A stretch of DNA of 46,524 nt, from contig NZ_JABBND010000030.1 of the NCBI RefSeq assembly GCF_012933465.1, positions 1 to 46,524 on the forward strand, given 5' to 3'. The notes below the pieces were generated by a model. That model saw nothing but the letters and a program-made list of their open reading frames with translations, made no database searches and was not told where the DNA came from. Every line of letters begins with the position of its first letter. Position 1 is the stretch's first letter. This stretch comes from Actinomycetospora sp. TBRC 11914 (GTDB lineage: Bacteria; Actinomycetota; Actinomycetes; Mycobacteriales; Pseudonocardiaceae). Positions 17,335 to 26,405 of the stretch are shown here, piece by piece. A program made the translations under genes and the position numbers.

Positions 17335-19185
17335 ATGACTGCAGGATCCTCGAGCTCCGGTCCGGCGGGTTCCCCCGAGCGGTGGGGCGGCGCGGCCGTC
17401 CAGCCGTCGTCCTCCGGGGCCGAGGCGGCCACGGCGTCCGAGTCGTCGGGCCAGCCCGCCCAGAACCCCCCGGCGCAGAGCGCGCCCACCCAGAGTGCGC
17501 CGGTGTCGCCCCCGTACGGGAACCGCCCGACCGCCGGCGGCGCCGTCGGGCCACCGTCGCAGCCCGGTCCCGTAGTGGGGCCACCCAGCCGGCCGTTCGG
17601 CGGTGTGTCCCCGTACGGCGGGGCCTCCTGGGCCGGCGCCGGTGGCCCCGGTTCCGGGCCCGCGCCGTCCGGGCACGGTCCGGGCGGTCAGGGGCAGGCC
17701 GGTCAGGGTGGCCAGGGTGGCCAGGGTGGTCAGGGCCAGGGCGGCGGGAACCCACCGCCCGGGTGGCGCCCGACGCCGCCGCCCACCCCCTCGCGCGGGA
17801 TGCCGGCCGAGCGCCAGGGCGGCAACCCCGCCGCCGCGGCGACGGTGCCCTCGGCCCCGGCCGCCGGCGCGGCGGGCGCGCTGCCACCGTCCTCCTCGTC
17901 GGGGTCCTCGGCCACGCCGTCCCCCGCCTCCGGCACGGCCGGGCAGGCGCGCACCGCCACCGGGGTCCCGGTCGGGATCGGCCGCACGGCGGCGCTCGCC
18001 GCCGCGGGCCTGGCGGTCCTCGCGTTCCTCGCGACCTTCTTCACCAGCTTCGACCCGAGCGGTCTGCTGCCGGCGCTCGTGCTCGCCGGGGGCCTCACCG
18101 TCGGGATCGCCGTGCTGCCCACCGCGCCGCGCACGGTGCTGCCGGGCGGGGTCCTCGCCGTCACCGCGGCCCTGGTCAGCCTGCAGACCCTGACGGTGAG
18201 CGACGGGTTCGACATCGTCGTGGTCGTGCTCGCGGTCCTCGCCGCGGCCGGAGCGGTGGTCGCGGCGCTGTCGGCGCTCGGCCTGCTCGCCTCGGGGTCG
18301 GCGCCGCGCGCCGCCGCGGGCACCGGCACGGTCGCGGCGAACACCGCGCCCGCGTGGGGGGAGCAGGGCCGGTCCGTGCCGGGGACACCCGCCCCGGCAG
18401 GCCGTCCCGCTGGTCCCGGCGGCTCCGAGGCCGGCGTCGCCTCGTCACCGTTCGGAGCCCCGGGCGAGCAGCAGACCCAGCGGGTCGGGCGCCCGGCCGG
18501 TCCGGCCTCGGCGCCCCAGCACGCGGTGGGCGCGCCGGGAGCCGGCGCTCCCGCGGGGGCGGGCCACGGCCAGCGGCCCTGGCCGTCGTCGTTCCCGGCC
18601 GGGGGCCGTGCGGGCGAGCCGCCGGCCGAGGACGCGGCGGCCCGGACGCAGGTCGTCCCGCGCTCGCCGGGAGCCGGTCCGGCGTCGTCGGGAGCCGCGT
18701 CGTCGGGTGCTCCGGCGCCGGACGGTCGGTCCCGCGCCGAGGCCCGGACGGCCTCGGACGCGTCGGCGTCCGGGGCGATCCCCGCCGCCGCGCCTCTGAC
18801 CGACGGCCGCACGACGGGCACGACCGGTGCCCACGAGGCGCCCGAGGGCTCCTCGGAGACCACCGTGGAGCGGCCCGCGTCGAGCGCGTCCTCGCCGTCG
18901 ACCCCCGCCGCCCCCTCCGCTTCCTCCGGCGACGAGGGCCGTCGTCCGGCGACGACGATGCTCGGCGGGGACTCGTTCACCGCCGACCGGGCCGGCGCGG
19001 CGTCCACCCCTCCCTCGGGGGACCGGGCGCCCGCGTCGGAGGCCGACGACGCCGAGTCCGGGGCGGACACCCCGCCCTCCGGGTTCGCGCGCCCGAGCGG
19101 CTGGGGCGTGCCCGCGGACCGGGCCGAGGCCGCCGGGAACGGTGACACCGACGGCGCGGAGCGTCCCGGCAACCACGCCGGCTGA
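17335..19185 (+). CDS. DUF5336-type membrane protein with long disordered tails (Rv0954-like)
   Basis: The 616-residue protein has a Pro/Gly/Ser/Gln-rich cytoplasmic N-terminus of about 215 residues and a hydrophobic core of four closely spaced segments (about 222-325: [77 protein letters not shown]). A long Ala/Gly/Pro/Ser-rich C-terminus follows, with many Glu and Asp residues near the end. The four-helix core and the place directly after sucCD match mycobacterial Rv0954. The C-terminal tail is much longer than I expect for that family. The start is ATG 17335 with GGGAGG 8 nt upstream. The molecular function is not known to me. Confidence 0.78.
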   Translation: MTAGSSSSGPAGSPERWGGAAVQPSSSGAEAATASESSGQPAQNPPAQSAPTQSAPVSPPYGNRPTAGGAVGPPSQPGPVVGPPSRPFGGVSPYGGASWAGAGGPGSGPAPSGHGPGGQGQAGQGGQGGQGGQGQGGGNPPPGWRPTPPPTPSRGMPAERQGGNPAAAATVPSAPAAGAAGALPPSSSSGSSATPSPASGTAGQARTATGVPVGIGRTAALAAAGLAVLAFLATFFTSFDPSGLLPALVLAGGLTVGIAVLPTAPRTVLPGGVLAVTAALVSLQTLTVSDGFDIVVVVLAVLAAAGAVVAALSALGLLASGSAPRAAAGTGTVAANTAPAWGEQGRSVPGTPAPAGRPAGPGGSEAGVASSPFGAPGEQQTQRVGRPAGPASAPQHAVGAPGAGAPAGAGHGQRPWPSSFPAGGRAGEPPAEDAAARTQVVPRSPGAGPASSGAASSGAPAPDGRSRAEARTASDASASGAIPAAAPLTDGRTTGTTGAHEAPEGSSETTVERPASSASSPSTPAAPSASSGDEGRRPATTMLGGDSFTADRAGAASTPPSGDRAPASEADDAESGADTPPSGFARPSGWGVPADRAEAAGNGDTDGAERPGNHAG

Positions 19186-19275
19186 GCCGACCCGCCCGGC
19201 CGCGTCGCACGGGCTGCCGCCCCCGGCGGCGTGTTGGCCGGGCACCCGCCCGGCCGGGTGGAATCGTGGGTCCGC

Positions 19276-20814
19276 GTGAGCGCAGCGGCCCCGACCTCCG
19301 GCGTCCCCGCGCCCGGGACGCCCGCCCCGTCGCGGCCCGGCCGCGGCGACCGTCGTCGTGGCGGGCTACCGCCCCGGCTCGGCGTGCTGGCCGAGGTGGC
19401 CCTCGTCCCGGTGCTGGTGTCCTACGCCGTCGTCGTGGTGCTCGCCGCGCTGGTGACCGCCTCGGCGTCGGGGACCACACCGGGCGGGCAGCCTGGCCTC
19501 GGCCAGGCGCTGGGCATCGGTGTGCCGCTGTGGCTCGCCGTGCACCTCGTGCCGCTGACCGTCTCCGGCGCGCCCCTCGGGATGCTGCCGCTGGCGCCGG
19601 CGGCGGGGGTCGCGGTGCTCGTCGCCGTCCTCGCCCGGCGCGGCGTCGTCCGGCTCGGGGCGCTGCCGGGCGGGGCGCTGTCGGGCGGGGCGCTGCCGGG
19701 CGGGGAGCACGCCGCCGACGACCCCGACGCGGGCCGCCACGACCGGTGGACCTCGCACGGCGTCCCGGTGGTCGCGGCGGTCGCGGCGGTCCACGCCGCG
19801 GCCGGGGTGCTGGCCGCCGCCCTGCTCACCCCGGACACCGGCTCCCTCCCGGCCGACGCGTCGCCGGCGACGGCGGGCACGGTCGCCGGGCTGCTCGCCG
19901 CGCTGTCCGCCGCTGCCGGGGTCGCCGGACCGTGCGGTCTCGGCACCCGGGTGCGCGCGTGGCCGGAGTGGGTGGGCCGCGGGCTGCGGGCCGGCCTCGG
20001 GGCCGCCGTGGCCCTCGTCGCCGGGGGTGCGGCGCTGCTGCTCGTCGTGCTCCTCGCGCACGCCGACGCCGTGGCCGGCTCCTTCGCCGCCGTCGCGCCG
20101 GACGCCGGCAGCGGCGCCGGCCTGTGGCTGGTCGACGCCGCGTACCTGCCCAACGCCGTCGTCGCCGCGGCGTCCTGGCTGCTCGGGCCGGGCTACGCCG
20201 TCGGCGCGGTGGCCGCGTCCCCCACCGGCGCCACCCCGGGCCTCGTCCCCCCGCTGCCGCTCGCCGCGCTGCTGCCCGCCGGGCCGCCGCCGTCGTGGGC
20301 GGGCCTGGCGTTCGCGCTGCCGCTGGCGGTCGGGTCGACGGTCGGGTGGCTCCTCGCGCCCGTGGGCGCCGCCGGCGGGGACCTCCTGCGGCGGGTGCGC
20401 CCGGTGCTGGTGGCCGCCCTGACCGCGGCGGTCGTGCTGGCGGTCGCGGCCGGGCTCGCCGGCGGGCGGCTCGGGTCGGGGCCCTTCGACCCCGTCGTCG
20501 TCCCCGCAGGTCTCGTGCTCCTCGTGACGTGCGCGTGGATCGCGGTGCCCGGCGTGGTCGTCGCCCTCCTCGCGACCCCGGCGGGGGCGCCGGCCCGCGG
20601 CCGCCGCCGACCGACGGCGTCGGACCGGAGGGCCGGTGCGACGGAGCAGGCGCCCGAGGCCGCAGCTGAGCCGGCCGCCGAGACCGAGGCCGGTGAGACC
20701 GAGGTCGGTGAGACCGAGGTCGGTGAGGACGCGGCCGGTGGTACCGACGAGGACGAGCCCGACGACGAGGTGTCGGGGCGCGACACGAGCACGGACGAGC
20801 GGACGGACCGCTGA
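19276..20814 (+). CDS. DUF6350 membrane protein (Rv0955-like)
   Basis: The 512-residue integral membrane protein lies between the DUF5336 protein and purN, exactly as Rv0955 does. Roughly eleven hydrophobic segments can be seen, starting with LAEVALVPVLVSYAVVVVLAALV. Typical for the family are WLAVHLVPLTV and a C-terminal hydrophobic part followed by a charged tail. Two short in-frame repeats occur: GGALP/GGALS units near 19665-19710 and GETEV units near 20685-20725, both from 15-bp DNA repeats. GTG 19276 is the best start, although its ribosome site is weak. The function is unknown. Confidence 0.8.
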   Translation: MSAAAPTSGVPAPGTPAPSRPGRGDRRRGGLPPRLGVLAEVALVPVLVSYAVVVVLAALVTASASGTTPGGQPGLGQALGIGVPLWLAVHLVPLTVSGAPLGMLPLAPAAGVAVLVAVLARRGVVRLGALPGGALSGGALPGGEHAADDPDAGRHDRWTSHGVPVVAAVAAVHAAAGVLAAALLTPDTGSLPADASPATAGTVAGLLAALSAAAGVAGPCGLGTRVRAWPEWVGRGLRAGLGAAVALVAGGAALLLVVLLAHADAVAGSFAAVAPDAGSGAGLWLVDAAYLPNAVVAAASWLLGPGYAVGAVAASPTGATPGLVPPLPLAALLPAGPPPSWAGLAFALPLAVGSTVGWLLAPVGAAGGDLLRRVRPVLVAALTAAVVLAVAAGLAGGRLGSGPFDPVVVPAGLVLLVTCAWIAVPGVVVALLATPAGAPARGRRRPTASDRRAGATEQAPEAAAEPAAETEAGETEVGETEVGEDAAGGTDEDEPDDEVSGRDTSTDERTDR

Positions 20815-20866
20815 CAGGGTCGGCTGACGGAGTACGCCGGCGGGTCGGCTGATGGGCCGGCGCCTC

Positions 20867-20923
20867 GAGGGGCACACCAGGCCCGCCAGGGTCGCCCGCG
20901 GCCTGCCCCGTGTGCTCGTGATC
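20867..20923 (+). repeat. 57-bp extragenic element, copy A
   Basis: It begins GAGGGGCACACCAGGCC and ends GCCTGCCCCGTGTGCTCGTG ATC. Outer GGGCACAC and GTGTGCTC arms are inverted repeats, with AGGCC/GGCCT inside. Confidence 0.65.
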
Positions 20924-20959
20924 TCGGACGTCCGGGCGGGCTCTCGGCGGTAGCGTCAC

Positions 20960-21016
20960 GACGGGCACACCACGCAGGTCCGGCGAGCTCCGGGCCTGCC
21001 CCCTGTGCCCGTGATC
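20960..21016 (+). repeat. 57-bp extragenic element, copy B
   Basis: It begins GACGGGCACACCACGCAGG and ends GGCCTGCCCCCTGTGCCCG then TGATC. GGGCACA pairs with TGTGCCC and GCAGG with CCTGC, giving a long interrupted hairpin. Confidence 0.75.
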
Positions 21017-21080
21017 ACGGGGTGACCTCCGATCCGCCCCGGCTGTGAACACCGCCACGGCCGCCTCGCGGCAGGCCCGC

Positions 21081-21086
21081 TAGTCT
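21081..21086 (+). promoter_or_regulatory. Possible -10 element of purNH
   Basis: TAGTCT fits TANNNT and would give a leader of roughly 58 nt ahead of purN. No PafBC-type motif is present at the matching distance. Confidence 0.35.
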
Positions 21087-21150
21087 CGCGGGCGAGGATC
21101 GTCGAGACGCCGGGAGCCCAGGTCTGTGCACCGGCGGCAAGGAGATCGCG

Positions 21151-21834
21151 CTGACCACGCACGCGGGCCCGGCTGAGCACGGTGGCTCTCCGGACGGGAC
21201 ACGCCTCGAGGTCCGGGCGCCGGCACGCGTCGTCGTCCTCGCCTCCGGGTCCGGCACCCTCCTGCAGGCCCTGCTCGACGAGGCCGCGGCGATCGATGTC
21301 GAGGTCGTCGCCGTCGTCTCCGACCGGCCCGACGTCGCCGCCCTGGACCGGGCGCTGGAGGCGAAGGCCGAGCCCGTCGTCGTGCGCCTCGGCGACCACC
21401 GCGGCGCGGACGGCCGCGTCGACCGCGCCGCCTGGGACGCCGCCCTCACCGACGCCGTCGCCGCGCACGACCCGGACCTGGTGGTCTCGGCCGGGTTCAT
21501 GAAGGTCCTCGGCCCGGCCTACCTGGGCCGCTTCGGCGGGCGCACGATCAACAGCCACCCCGCGCTGCTGCCCGCCTTCCCCGGCGCGCACGGGGTCGCG
21601 GACGCGCTCGCCTACGGCGTGAAGGTCACCGGGGCGACCGTCCACCTCGTGGACGCGGGCGTCGACACCGGGCCGGTCCTGGCCCAGCAGGCCGTGCTCG
21701 TCGACCCCGAGGACACCGTCGAGACGCTGCACGAACGGATCAAGGTCGTGGAGCGCCGCATGCTCGTCGAGACCGTGGCGGCGCTGGTGCGCCACGGCGC
21801 CACCATCACCGGACGAACAGTGAGGATGCCGTGA
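21151..21834 (+). CDS. purN: Phosphoribosylglycinamide formyltransferase (GAR transformylase)
   Basis: It transfers a formyl group from 10-formyl-THF to GAR, step three of purine synthesis. The core shows [16 protein letters not shown] (phosphate loop), [13 protein letters not shown], then the catalytic region [23 protein letters not shown] with Asn and His, and [16 protein letters not shown] with the catalytic Asp. The reading frame contains no ATG, GTG or TTG between an upstream stop near 21046 and codon 78 at 21382, which lies inside the conserved domain. The only sensible start is CTG at 21151, with AAGGAG 6 nt upstream. This gives 227 residues, the usual length. It overlaps purH by 4 nt (GTGA), as in mycobacteria. 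Confidence 0.93.
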   Translation: MTTHAGPAEHGGSPDGTRLEVRAPARVVVLASGSGTLLQALLDEAAAIDVEVVAVVSDRPDVAALDRALEAKAEPVVVRLGDHRGADGRVDRAAWDAALTDAVAAHDPDLVVSAGFMKVLGPAYLGRFGGRTINSHPALLPAFPGAHGVADALAYGVKVTGATVHLVDAGVDTGPVLAQQAVLVDPEDTVETLHERIKVVERRMLVETVAALVRHGATITGRTVRMP

Positions 21835-23459
21835 CCGCTGCCCCGCAGACCGCCCCCGCCGGCCAGGGGACCGACGGTCGCCGACCCATCCGCCGGGCCC
21901 TCGTCAGCGTGTTCGACAAGGCGGGCCTGCTCGACCTCGCCACCGGCCTGCACGCGGCGGGCGTCGAGGTCGTCTCCACCGGCTCGACGGCGTCCCGGAT
22001 CGCCGACGCCGGCGTGCCCGTCACCCGCGTCGAGGAGCTCACCGGGTTCCCCGAGTGCCTCGACGGCCGCGTCAAGACCCTGCACCCGCGGGTGCACGCG
22101 GGGCTGCTGGCCGACTCGCGCCTGCCCACCCACGTCGAGCAGCTCTCCTCGCTCGGGATCGAGCCGTTCGACCTGCTCGTGGTGAACCTCTACCCGTTCT
22201 CCCGGACCGTGGCGTCCGGGGCGTCGCCCGACGACTGCGTCGAGCAGATCGACATCGGCGGCCCGGCCATGATCCGCGCGGCCGCGAAGAACCACGAGAC
22301 CGTCGCCGTCGTCACCGACCCGGACCGCTACGGCTGGGTGCTCGCCGAGGCCCAGGCCGGCGGGGTCACCCGGGCCGACCGCCAGGCGCTCGCGGCCGAG
22401 GCGTTCCGGCACACCGCGTCGTACGACGTGGCCGTGGCGTCCTGGATGGGCACGGTGCTGGCGCCGCCGGCCGAGGGGGCGTTCCCCGACTGGGTCGGGA
22501 CGACGGGCCGGCTGCGCCAGACCCTGCGCTACGGCGAGAACCCGCACCAGGCGGCGGCGCTCTACGGCGAGCCCGGCGACACCTCGGGCCTCGCGGGCGC
22601 GGTGCAGCTGCACGGCAAGGAGATGTCCTACAACAACTACGTCGACGCCGACGCCGCCTGGCGCGCCGCGCACGACCACGGGGACGACCGCGTCTGCGTC
22701 GCGATCATCAAGCACGCGAACCCCTGCGGGATCGCCGTGGGGGACGTCCGGGGCGAGCGGAGCGACGGGGGAGACGACGTGGCCGACACCCACGCGCGGG
22801 CCCACGCGTGCGACCCGACGTCGGCCTTCGGCGGGGTCATCGCGGTCAACCGCGAGGTCACGGTCGCGGCGGCCGCGCAGATCGCGGAGATCTTCACGGA
22901 GGTGCTCGTCGCGCCGTCCTACGCCGATGGGGCGCTGGAGGTGCTGGCGCGCAAGAAGAACATCCGCGTGCTCACCGCCGAGTTCTCGCCGCCGGCGCTG
23001 GAGCAGCGCCCCATCTCCGGCGGGACGCTCGTGCAGGAGCGCGACGCCGTCGACGCCCCGGGGGACGACCCGTCGTCGTGGACGCTCGCGACCGGGTCGC
23101 CGGTGTCGGAGGAGGTCCTCGCCGACCTCGCGTTCGCCTGGCGGGCGTGCCGGGCCGTGAAGTCGAACGCGATCCTGCTGGCGTCGGGGGGCGCGACGGT
23201 CGGCGTCGGGATGGGCCAGGTCAACCGGGTGGACTCGGCGCGGCTCGCGGTGGCGCGGGCCGGTGACCGGGTGCGCGGGTCGGTCGCGGCGTCGGACGCG
23301 TTCTTCCCCTTCCCCGACGGGTTCGAGGTGCTCGCCGAGGCCGGGGTGGCGGCGGTGGTCCAGCCCGGCGGGTCGGTGCGCGACAACCTGACGGTCGAGG
23401 CGGCCGAGAAGGCGGGCGTCGCGATGTACCTGACGGGGACGCGGCACTTCGCGCACTGA
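21831..23459 (+). CDS. purH: Bifunctional AICAR transformylase / IMP cyclohydrolase
   Basis: It performs the last two steps of purine synthesis, from AICAR via FAICAR to IMP. The N-terminal cyclohydrolase domain begins [17 protein letters not shown] and has [17 protein letters not shown] and [16 protein letters not shown]. The C-terminal transformylase domain contains [15 protein letters not shown], the catalytic Lys-His of [38 protein letters not shown] and [10 protein letters not shown]. The 542 residues match the family. GTG 21831 overlaps the purN stop and has GAGG 5 nt upstream, so the pair is translationally coupled. Confidence 0.96.
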   Translation: MTAAPQTAPAGQGTDGRRPIRRALVSVFDKAGLLDLATGLHAAGVEVVSTGSTASRIADAGVPVTRVEELTGFPECLDGRVKTLHPRVHAGLLADSRLPTHVEQLSSLGIEPFDLLVVNLYPFSRTVASGASPDDCVEQIDIGGPAMIRAAAKNHETVAVVTDPDRYGWVLAEAQAGGVTRADRQALAAEAFRHTASYDVAVASWMGTVLAPPAEGAFPDWVGTTGRLRQTLRYGENPHQAAALYGEPGDTSGLAGAVQLHGKEMSYNNYVDADAAWRAAHDHGDDRVCVAIIKHANPCGIAVGDVRGERSDGGDDVADTHARAHACDPTSAFGGVIAVNREVTVAAAAQIAEIFTEVLVAPSYADGALEVLARKKNIRVLTAEFSPPALEQRPISGGTLVQERDAVDAPGDDPSSWTLATGSPVSEEVLADLAFAWRACRAVKSNAILLASGGATVGVGMGQVNRVDSARLAVARAGDRVRGSVAASDAFFPFPDGFEVLAEAGVAAVVQPGGSVRDNLTVEAAEKAGVAMYLTGTRHFAH

Positions 23460-23510
23460 GCCGTCGGGTCGGGCGGTCCGGGATGCCGGCGGAGCCCTGT
23501 CGGCGTGCTC

Positions 23511-23555
23511 CCCTCATCGCTGGCATCCAGTGGCAGGAAAGCCCGTCGATGAGGG
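23511..23555. repeat. Hairpin with CAGGAAAGCC core, copy G1 (after purH)
   Basis: CCCTCATCG (23511-23519) and CGATGAGGG (23547-23555) form a perfect 9-bp stem around GCATCCAGTGGCAGGAAAGC. It lies 52 nt after purH and may end that transcript. The core recurs at 43389 and 44815. Confidence 0.7.
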
Positions 23556-23670
23556 AACCCCGGGACCAAGATCACCGTCCGGTAGCGGATGCGGGGGCCT
23601 GGGGCGTCCGGATCCGCCACGGGAAAGTGATTGAGCGTCACCCCGTCGATGCGGCGCCGTCGTGGCGCGC

Positions 23671-23692
23671 TGTCGGTGGGGTCGGCTAGCGT
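23671..23692 (+). promoter_or_regulatory. PafBC-type damage promoter of imuA'-imuB
   Basis: TGTCGGTG, 8 nt, TAGCGT is an exact match to the TGTCRGTG-N8-TANNNT pattern of RecA-independent (PafBC-dependent) promoters. The LexA box starts 9 bp after the -10. Confidence 0.75.
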
Positions 23693-23701
23693 TCCTGGTG
23701 T

Positions 23702-23717
23702 TCGAACAGGTGTTCGA
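23702..23717. promoter_or_regulatory. LexA (SOS) box of imuA'-imuB
   Basis: TCGAACAGGTGTTCGA is a perfect palindrome in its half-sites and fits the actinobacterial SOS box TCGAAC-N4-GTTCGA. It covers the expected transcription start, so bound LexA would block initiation. The imuA' ATG is 16 nt downstream. Confidence 0.92.
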
Positions 23718-23733
23718 CCACGAGGAGGTCGTC

Positions 23734-24546
23734 ATGGTCCCGTCCGCCGAGGCGTCCGCGCGCGAGGCCCTCTCCCGGAGGGTCTCCGAGCTGGGGCTCG
23801 TCCGGGCCTCCGAGCTCGCCGGCCGCGCGGGACGCGCGGTGGTCGCAGCATCGCACGCCGAACCGGCCCCGCGCGGTCCGGAACCGGCCCCGGAGCCCGA
23901 GCCCGAACCGGCGCGGGACCCCGAGCGGGCGCTGCTGCCGGTGGCCGGGCCGCTCACCGGTCTGCTGCCGTGGGGCGGCCTGCGGCGCGGGTCGACCGTC
24001 TCGGTGCACGGGTCGACGGCGCTGCTGCTCGCCCTGGTCGCGGAGGCCTCGCGGGCGGGCTCGTGGTGCGCGCTGGTCGGGCTGCCGGGCGTGGGGCTGG
24101 CCGCCGCCGACGAGGCCGGGCTGGACCTGGCACGCACCGCCCTGGTCCCGCGGCCCGGGCCGCGGCCGGCGAGCGTGGTCGCGGCGCTGGTCGACGGACT
24201 CGACGTGGTGGTGCTCGGGGGCGCCGCGGTCTGGCGGGCCGGGGACCGGCAGCGGCTGGCCGCGCGGGTGCGCCAGAAGGGCGCGGTGCTGGTCCCGGTG
24301 GGCGCCTGGCCGGGGGCCGACGTCGAGCTGCACGCCACCGGCGGCACCTGGTCCGGGCTGCTGGGCGACGGGGCGGGCCGGTTGCGCTCGCGGCGGGTGC
24401 ACCTGCGCTGCGCCGCCCGCGGCCGCGCGCGGGACCTCCGGGAGGACGTCCTGCTCCCGGGCCCCGACGGTCGGGTGGCGGAGGTCGCCGGGGACGAGGG
24501 GGCGATCACGGAGGCCCCGGCCGACCTGCCGGCGAGGACGGGGTGA
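23734..24546 (+). CDS. imuA': Mutasome accessory protein ImuA' (RecA-like)
   Basis: This is one of three proteins of the actinobacterial translesion mutasome; in mycobacteria it binds ImuB. The 270-residue protein has a weakly RecA-like core: LLPWGGLRRGSTVSVHGSTALLLALVAEA in the place of a Walker A region, but without a canonical GxxGxGKT loop, then SWCALVGLPGVGLAAADEAGLDLARTALVP and DGLDVVVLGGAAVW. The start is ATG 23734 with GAGGAGG 6 nt upstream; longer starts would lie within the promoter. It overlaps imuB by 4 nt (GTGA). Confidence 0.87.
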   Translation: MVPSAEASAREALSRRVSELGLVRASELAGRAGRAVVAASHAEPAPRGPEPAPEPEPEPARDPERALLPVAGPLTGLLPWGGLRRGSTVSVHGSTALLLALVAEASRAGSWCALVGLPGVGLAAADEAGLDLARTALVPRPGPRPASVVAALVDGLDVVVLGGAAVWRAGDRQRLAARVRQKGAVLVPVGAWPGADVELHATGGTWSGLLGDGAGRLRSRRVHLRCAARGRARDLREDVLLPGPDGRVAEVAGDEGAITEAPADLPARTG

Positions 24547-26285
24547 GCGAGGCCGCGGCCCCGGTCCGGGTGGTGGCGCTGTGGTGCCCGGACTGGCCGG
24601 TCGTCGCCGCCTGCGCCGAGTCCGGCATCCCCGCGGACCGTCCCGCCGCGGTCCTCGTGGCCCACCGGGTGGTGGCCTGCTCGGCCACCGCGCGGGCCCA
24701 GGGCATCCGGCGGGGCCTGCGTCGCCGCGAGGCGCAGGCGCGGTGCCCGGACCTGGCGGTGCTCGGGCGCGACGCCGACCGCGACGCGCGGGCGTTCGAG
24801 GTCGTCGCCTCCGCGGTGGAGGAGATCACCCCGGGCGTCGAGGTGATCCGCCCCGGGCTGGTGGTGCTCGCCGCGCGCGGGCCCGCCCGCTACTTCGGGG
24901 GCGAGGAGGTCGTCGCCGAGCGCCTCGTGGACCACGTCGCCGCCCGCGCCCGCGTCGAGTGCCAGGTCGGGGTGGCCGACGGCGTGTTCGCGGCCGCCCT
25001 CGCGGCCCGGCGCAGCGCGGTCGTCCCGCCGGGGGCCTCGCCGGCCTTCCTCGCCCCGCGGCCGGTCACCGAGCTCGAGATGGAGCCCGGGGTCGAGCCC
25101 GACACCGCCGGGGCCGACGTCCCGGGGGCCACCGCCCGCGCCGAGCTCGTGGGGCTGCTCCGCCGCCTGGGGCTGACCACCCTCGGGGACTTCGCCGCCC
25201 TGCCCGCGGCCGACGTCGCCTCCCGGTTCGACGCCGCCGCGGTGCGGGCCCACCGGCTGGCGCGCGGCCTCGACGAGCGCCCGCCCTCCCGGCGCCACGC
25301 GCCCGACGAGCTCACCGTCGAGGTGCCCCTCGACCCCCCGGTCGACCGCGTGGACGCCGCCGCGTTCGCCTCCCGGGCCCTCGCCGAGCGGCTCCACGCC
25401 GTCCTGGGCGACGCCGGGCTCGCGTGCACCCGACTCGGTGTCCAGGCACGGACGACCACCGGTGACGAGCTCGCCCGCACCTGGCGCTGCGCCGAGCCGC
25501 TCACCCCCGCGGCGACGGCCGACCGTGTCCGCTGGCAGCTCGAGGGCTGGCTGTCGCGGCGCCGGGAGACGGAGCGGCGCGCGGGCGAGGGGCTCACGGT
25601 GCTGCGGCTGGTGCCCGAGGAGGTGGTCGACGCCGGCCGGCTGCAGCTGGGGCTGTGGGGGGAGACCGGGGTCGCCGACGAGCGCGCCGGCCGTGCGCTG
25701 GTACGGGTGCAGGGGCTGCTCGGGCCCGAGGAGGTGCTCACCGGCGTCCCCGGTGGCGGGCGCGGGCCGGCGGAGCGGGTCCGCCCGGTGCCCTGGGGCG
25801 ACGAGCGGACCCCGTCGCTCGACCCGGCGGCTCCCTGGCCCGGGGCGCTGCCCGCGCCCTCGCCGTCCACCGTCCCGCCCTCGCCGCTGCCGGCCACCGT
25901 CCTCGACGCCGAGGGCCGCCCGGTCCGCGCGGCCCCCCGCGGCAGGCTCTCGGCGGCCCCGGCGCAGGTGGCGCTCGGCGACGGGGGCCCGGCCGCGCCC
26001 GTGCGGGCCTGGGGCGGTCCGTGGCCCGAGGAGGGCCGGTGGTGGGACCCGCGGGCCCCCGTCGGCTGCCTGCGGGTGCAGGTGGTGTGCGTCCCCCCGG
26101 TGTCCTGGCCGGCGGCGACGGTCGGCGAGGACGACGACGCTCCCCGCGCCGACGGGGGCGACGACCCCGACCCGGCGGCCGACCTGGCGCCGGACCCGGC
26201 GTCCTCCTCGGCCGACGCGGTGGGCCTGGCGCTGCTGCTCGTGCTGCGCGACGACCGGTGGACGGTGGAGGGGATCTACGACTGA
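24543..26285 (+). CDS. imuB: Inactive Y-family polymerase-like protein ImuB
   Basis: ImuB is the hub that links ImuA' and DnaE2 to the beta clamp during damage-induced mutagenesis. The 580-residue protein has the Y-family fold (VVALWCPDWPVVAACAESG, VVACSATARAQGIRRGLRRREAQARCP, FDAAAVRAHRLARGLDERPP). It lacks catalytic acidic residues: the N-terminal motif reads ALWCPDWP instead of containing the metal-binding Asp. The clamp-binding motif QLGLW is at 368-372. A Pro/Ala-rich linker precedes a C-terminal segment (WWDPRAPVGCLRVQV...LLLVLRDDRWTVEGIYD) that in mycobacteria contacts partner proteins. GTG 24543 overlaps imuA'. Confidence 0.93.
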   Translation: MSEAAAPVRVVALWCPDWPVVAACAESGIPADRPAAVLVAHRVVACSATARAQGIRRGLRRREAQARCPDLAVLGRDADRDARAFEVVASAVEEITPGVEVIRPGLVVLAARGPARYFGGEEVVAERLVDHVAARARVECQVGVADGVFAAALAARRSAVVPPGASPAFLAPRPVTELEMEPGVEPDTAGADVPGATARAELVGLLRRLGLTTLGDFAALPAADVASRFDAAAVRAHRLARGLDERPPSRRHAPDELTVEVPLDPPVDRVDAAAFASRALAERLHAVLGDAGLACTRLGVQARTTTGDELARTWRCAEPLTPAATADRVRWQLEGWLSRRRETERRAGEGLTVLRLVPEEVVDAGRLQLGLWGETGVADERAGRALVRVQGLLGPEEVLTGVPGGGRGPAERVRPVPWGDERTPSLDPAAPWPGALPAPSPSTVPPSPLPATVLDAEGRPVRAAPRGRLSAAPAQVALGDGGPAAPVRAWGGPWPEEGRWWDPRAPVGCLRVQVVCVPPVSWPAATVGEDDDAPRADGGDDPDPAADLAPDPASSSADAVGLALLLVLRDDRWTVEGIYD

Positions 26286-26343
26286 TCGGGGTCGTGGACG
26301 ACCTCGGGACTCCCGGATCCGGGGACCGGCGTCCGCACCACGC

Positions 26344-26365
26344 TGTCGGACCCCGGCGTTACCCT
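26344..26365 (+). promoter_or_regulatory. PafBC-type damage promoter of dnaE2
   Basis: TGTCGGAC, 8 nt, TACCCT matches TGTCRGTG-N8-TANNNT except for the last two bases of the first box. Its spacing to the following LexA box (9 bp) is identical to that at imuA'. Confidence 0.55.
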
Positions 26366-26374
26366 CCGAACACA

Positions 26375-26390
26375 TCGAACAGGTGTTCGA
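26375..26390. promoter_or_regulatory. LexA (SOS) box of dnaE2
   Basis: TCGAACAGGTGTTCGA is identical in all 16 bases to the box before imuA'. It ends 15 nt before the dnaE2 ATG. Confidence 0.92.
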
Positions 26391-26405
26391 TCAAGGGGGG
26401 TCGGG

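Larger units (their letters stand above)
20815..21150. other. 336-bp intergenic region before purN
   Basis: No gene is seen. It contains copies A and B of the 57-bp element, a candidate -10 TAGTCT (21081-21086), and in the purN leader a 6-bp hairpin CGCCGG/CCGGCG (21108-21113 with 21131-21136) that ends just before the AAGGAG ribosome site. I could not match the leader to a known riboswitch. Confidence 0.5.

Noticed and set aside
21017..21150. ZTP or THF riboswitch before purN
   Set aside because: The leader is short, and the conserved CCGCCTGGGC-type segment of the ZTP motif is absent. Only a simple 6-bp hairpin is present.
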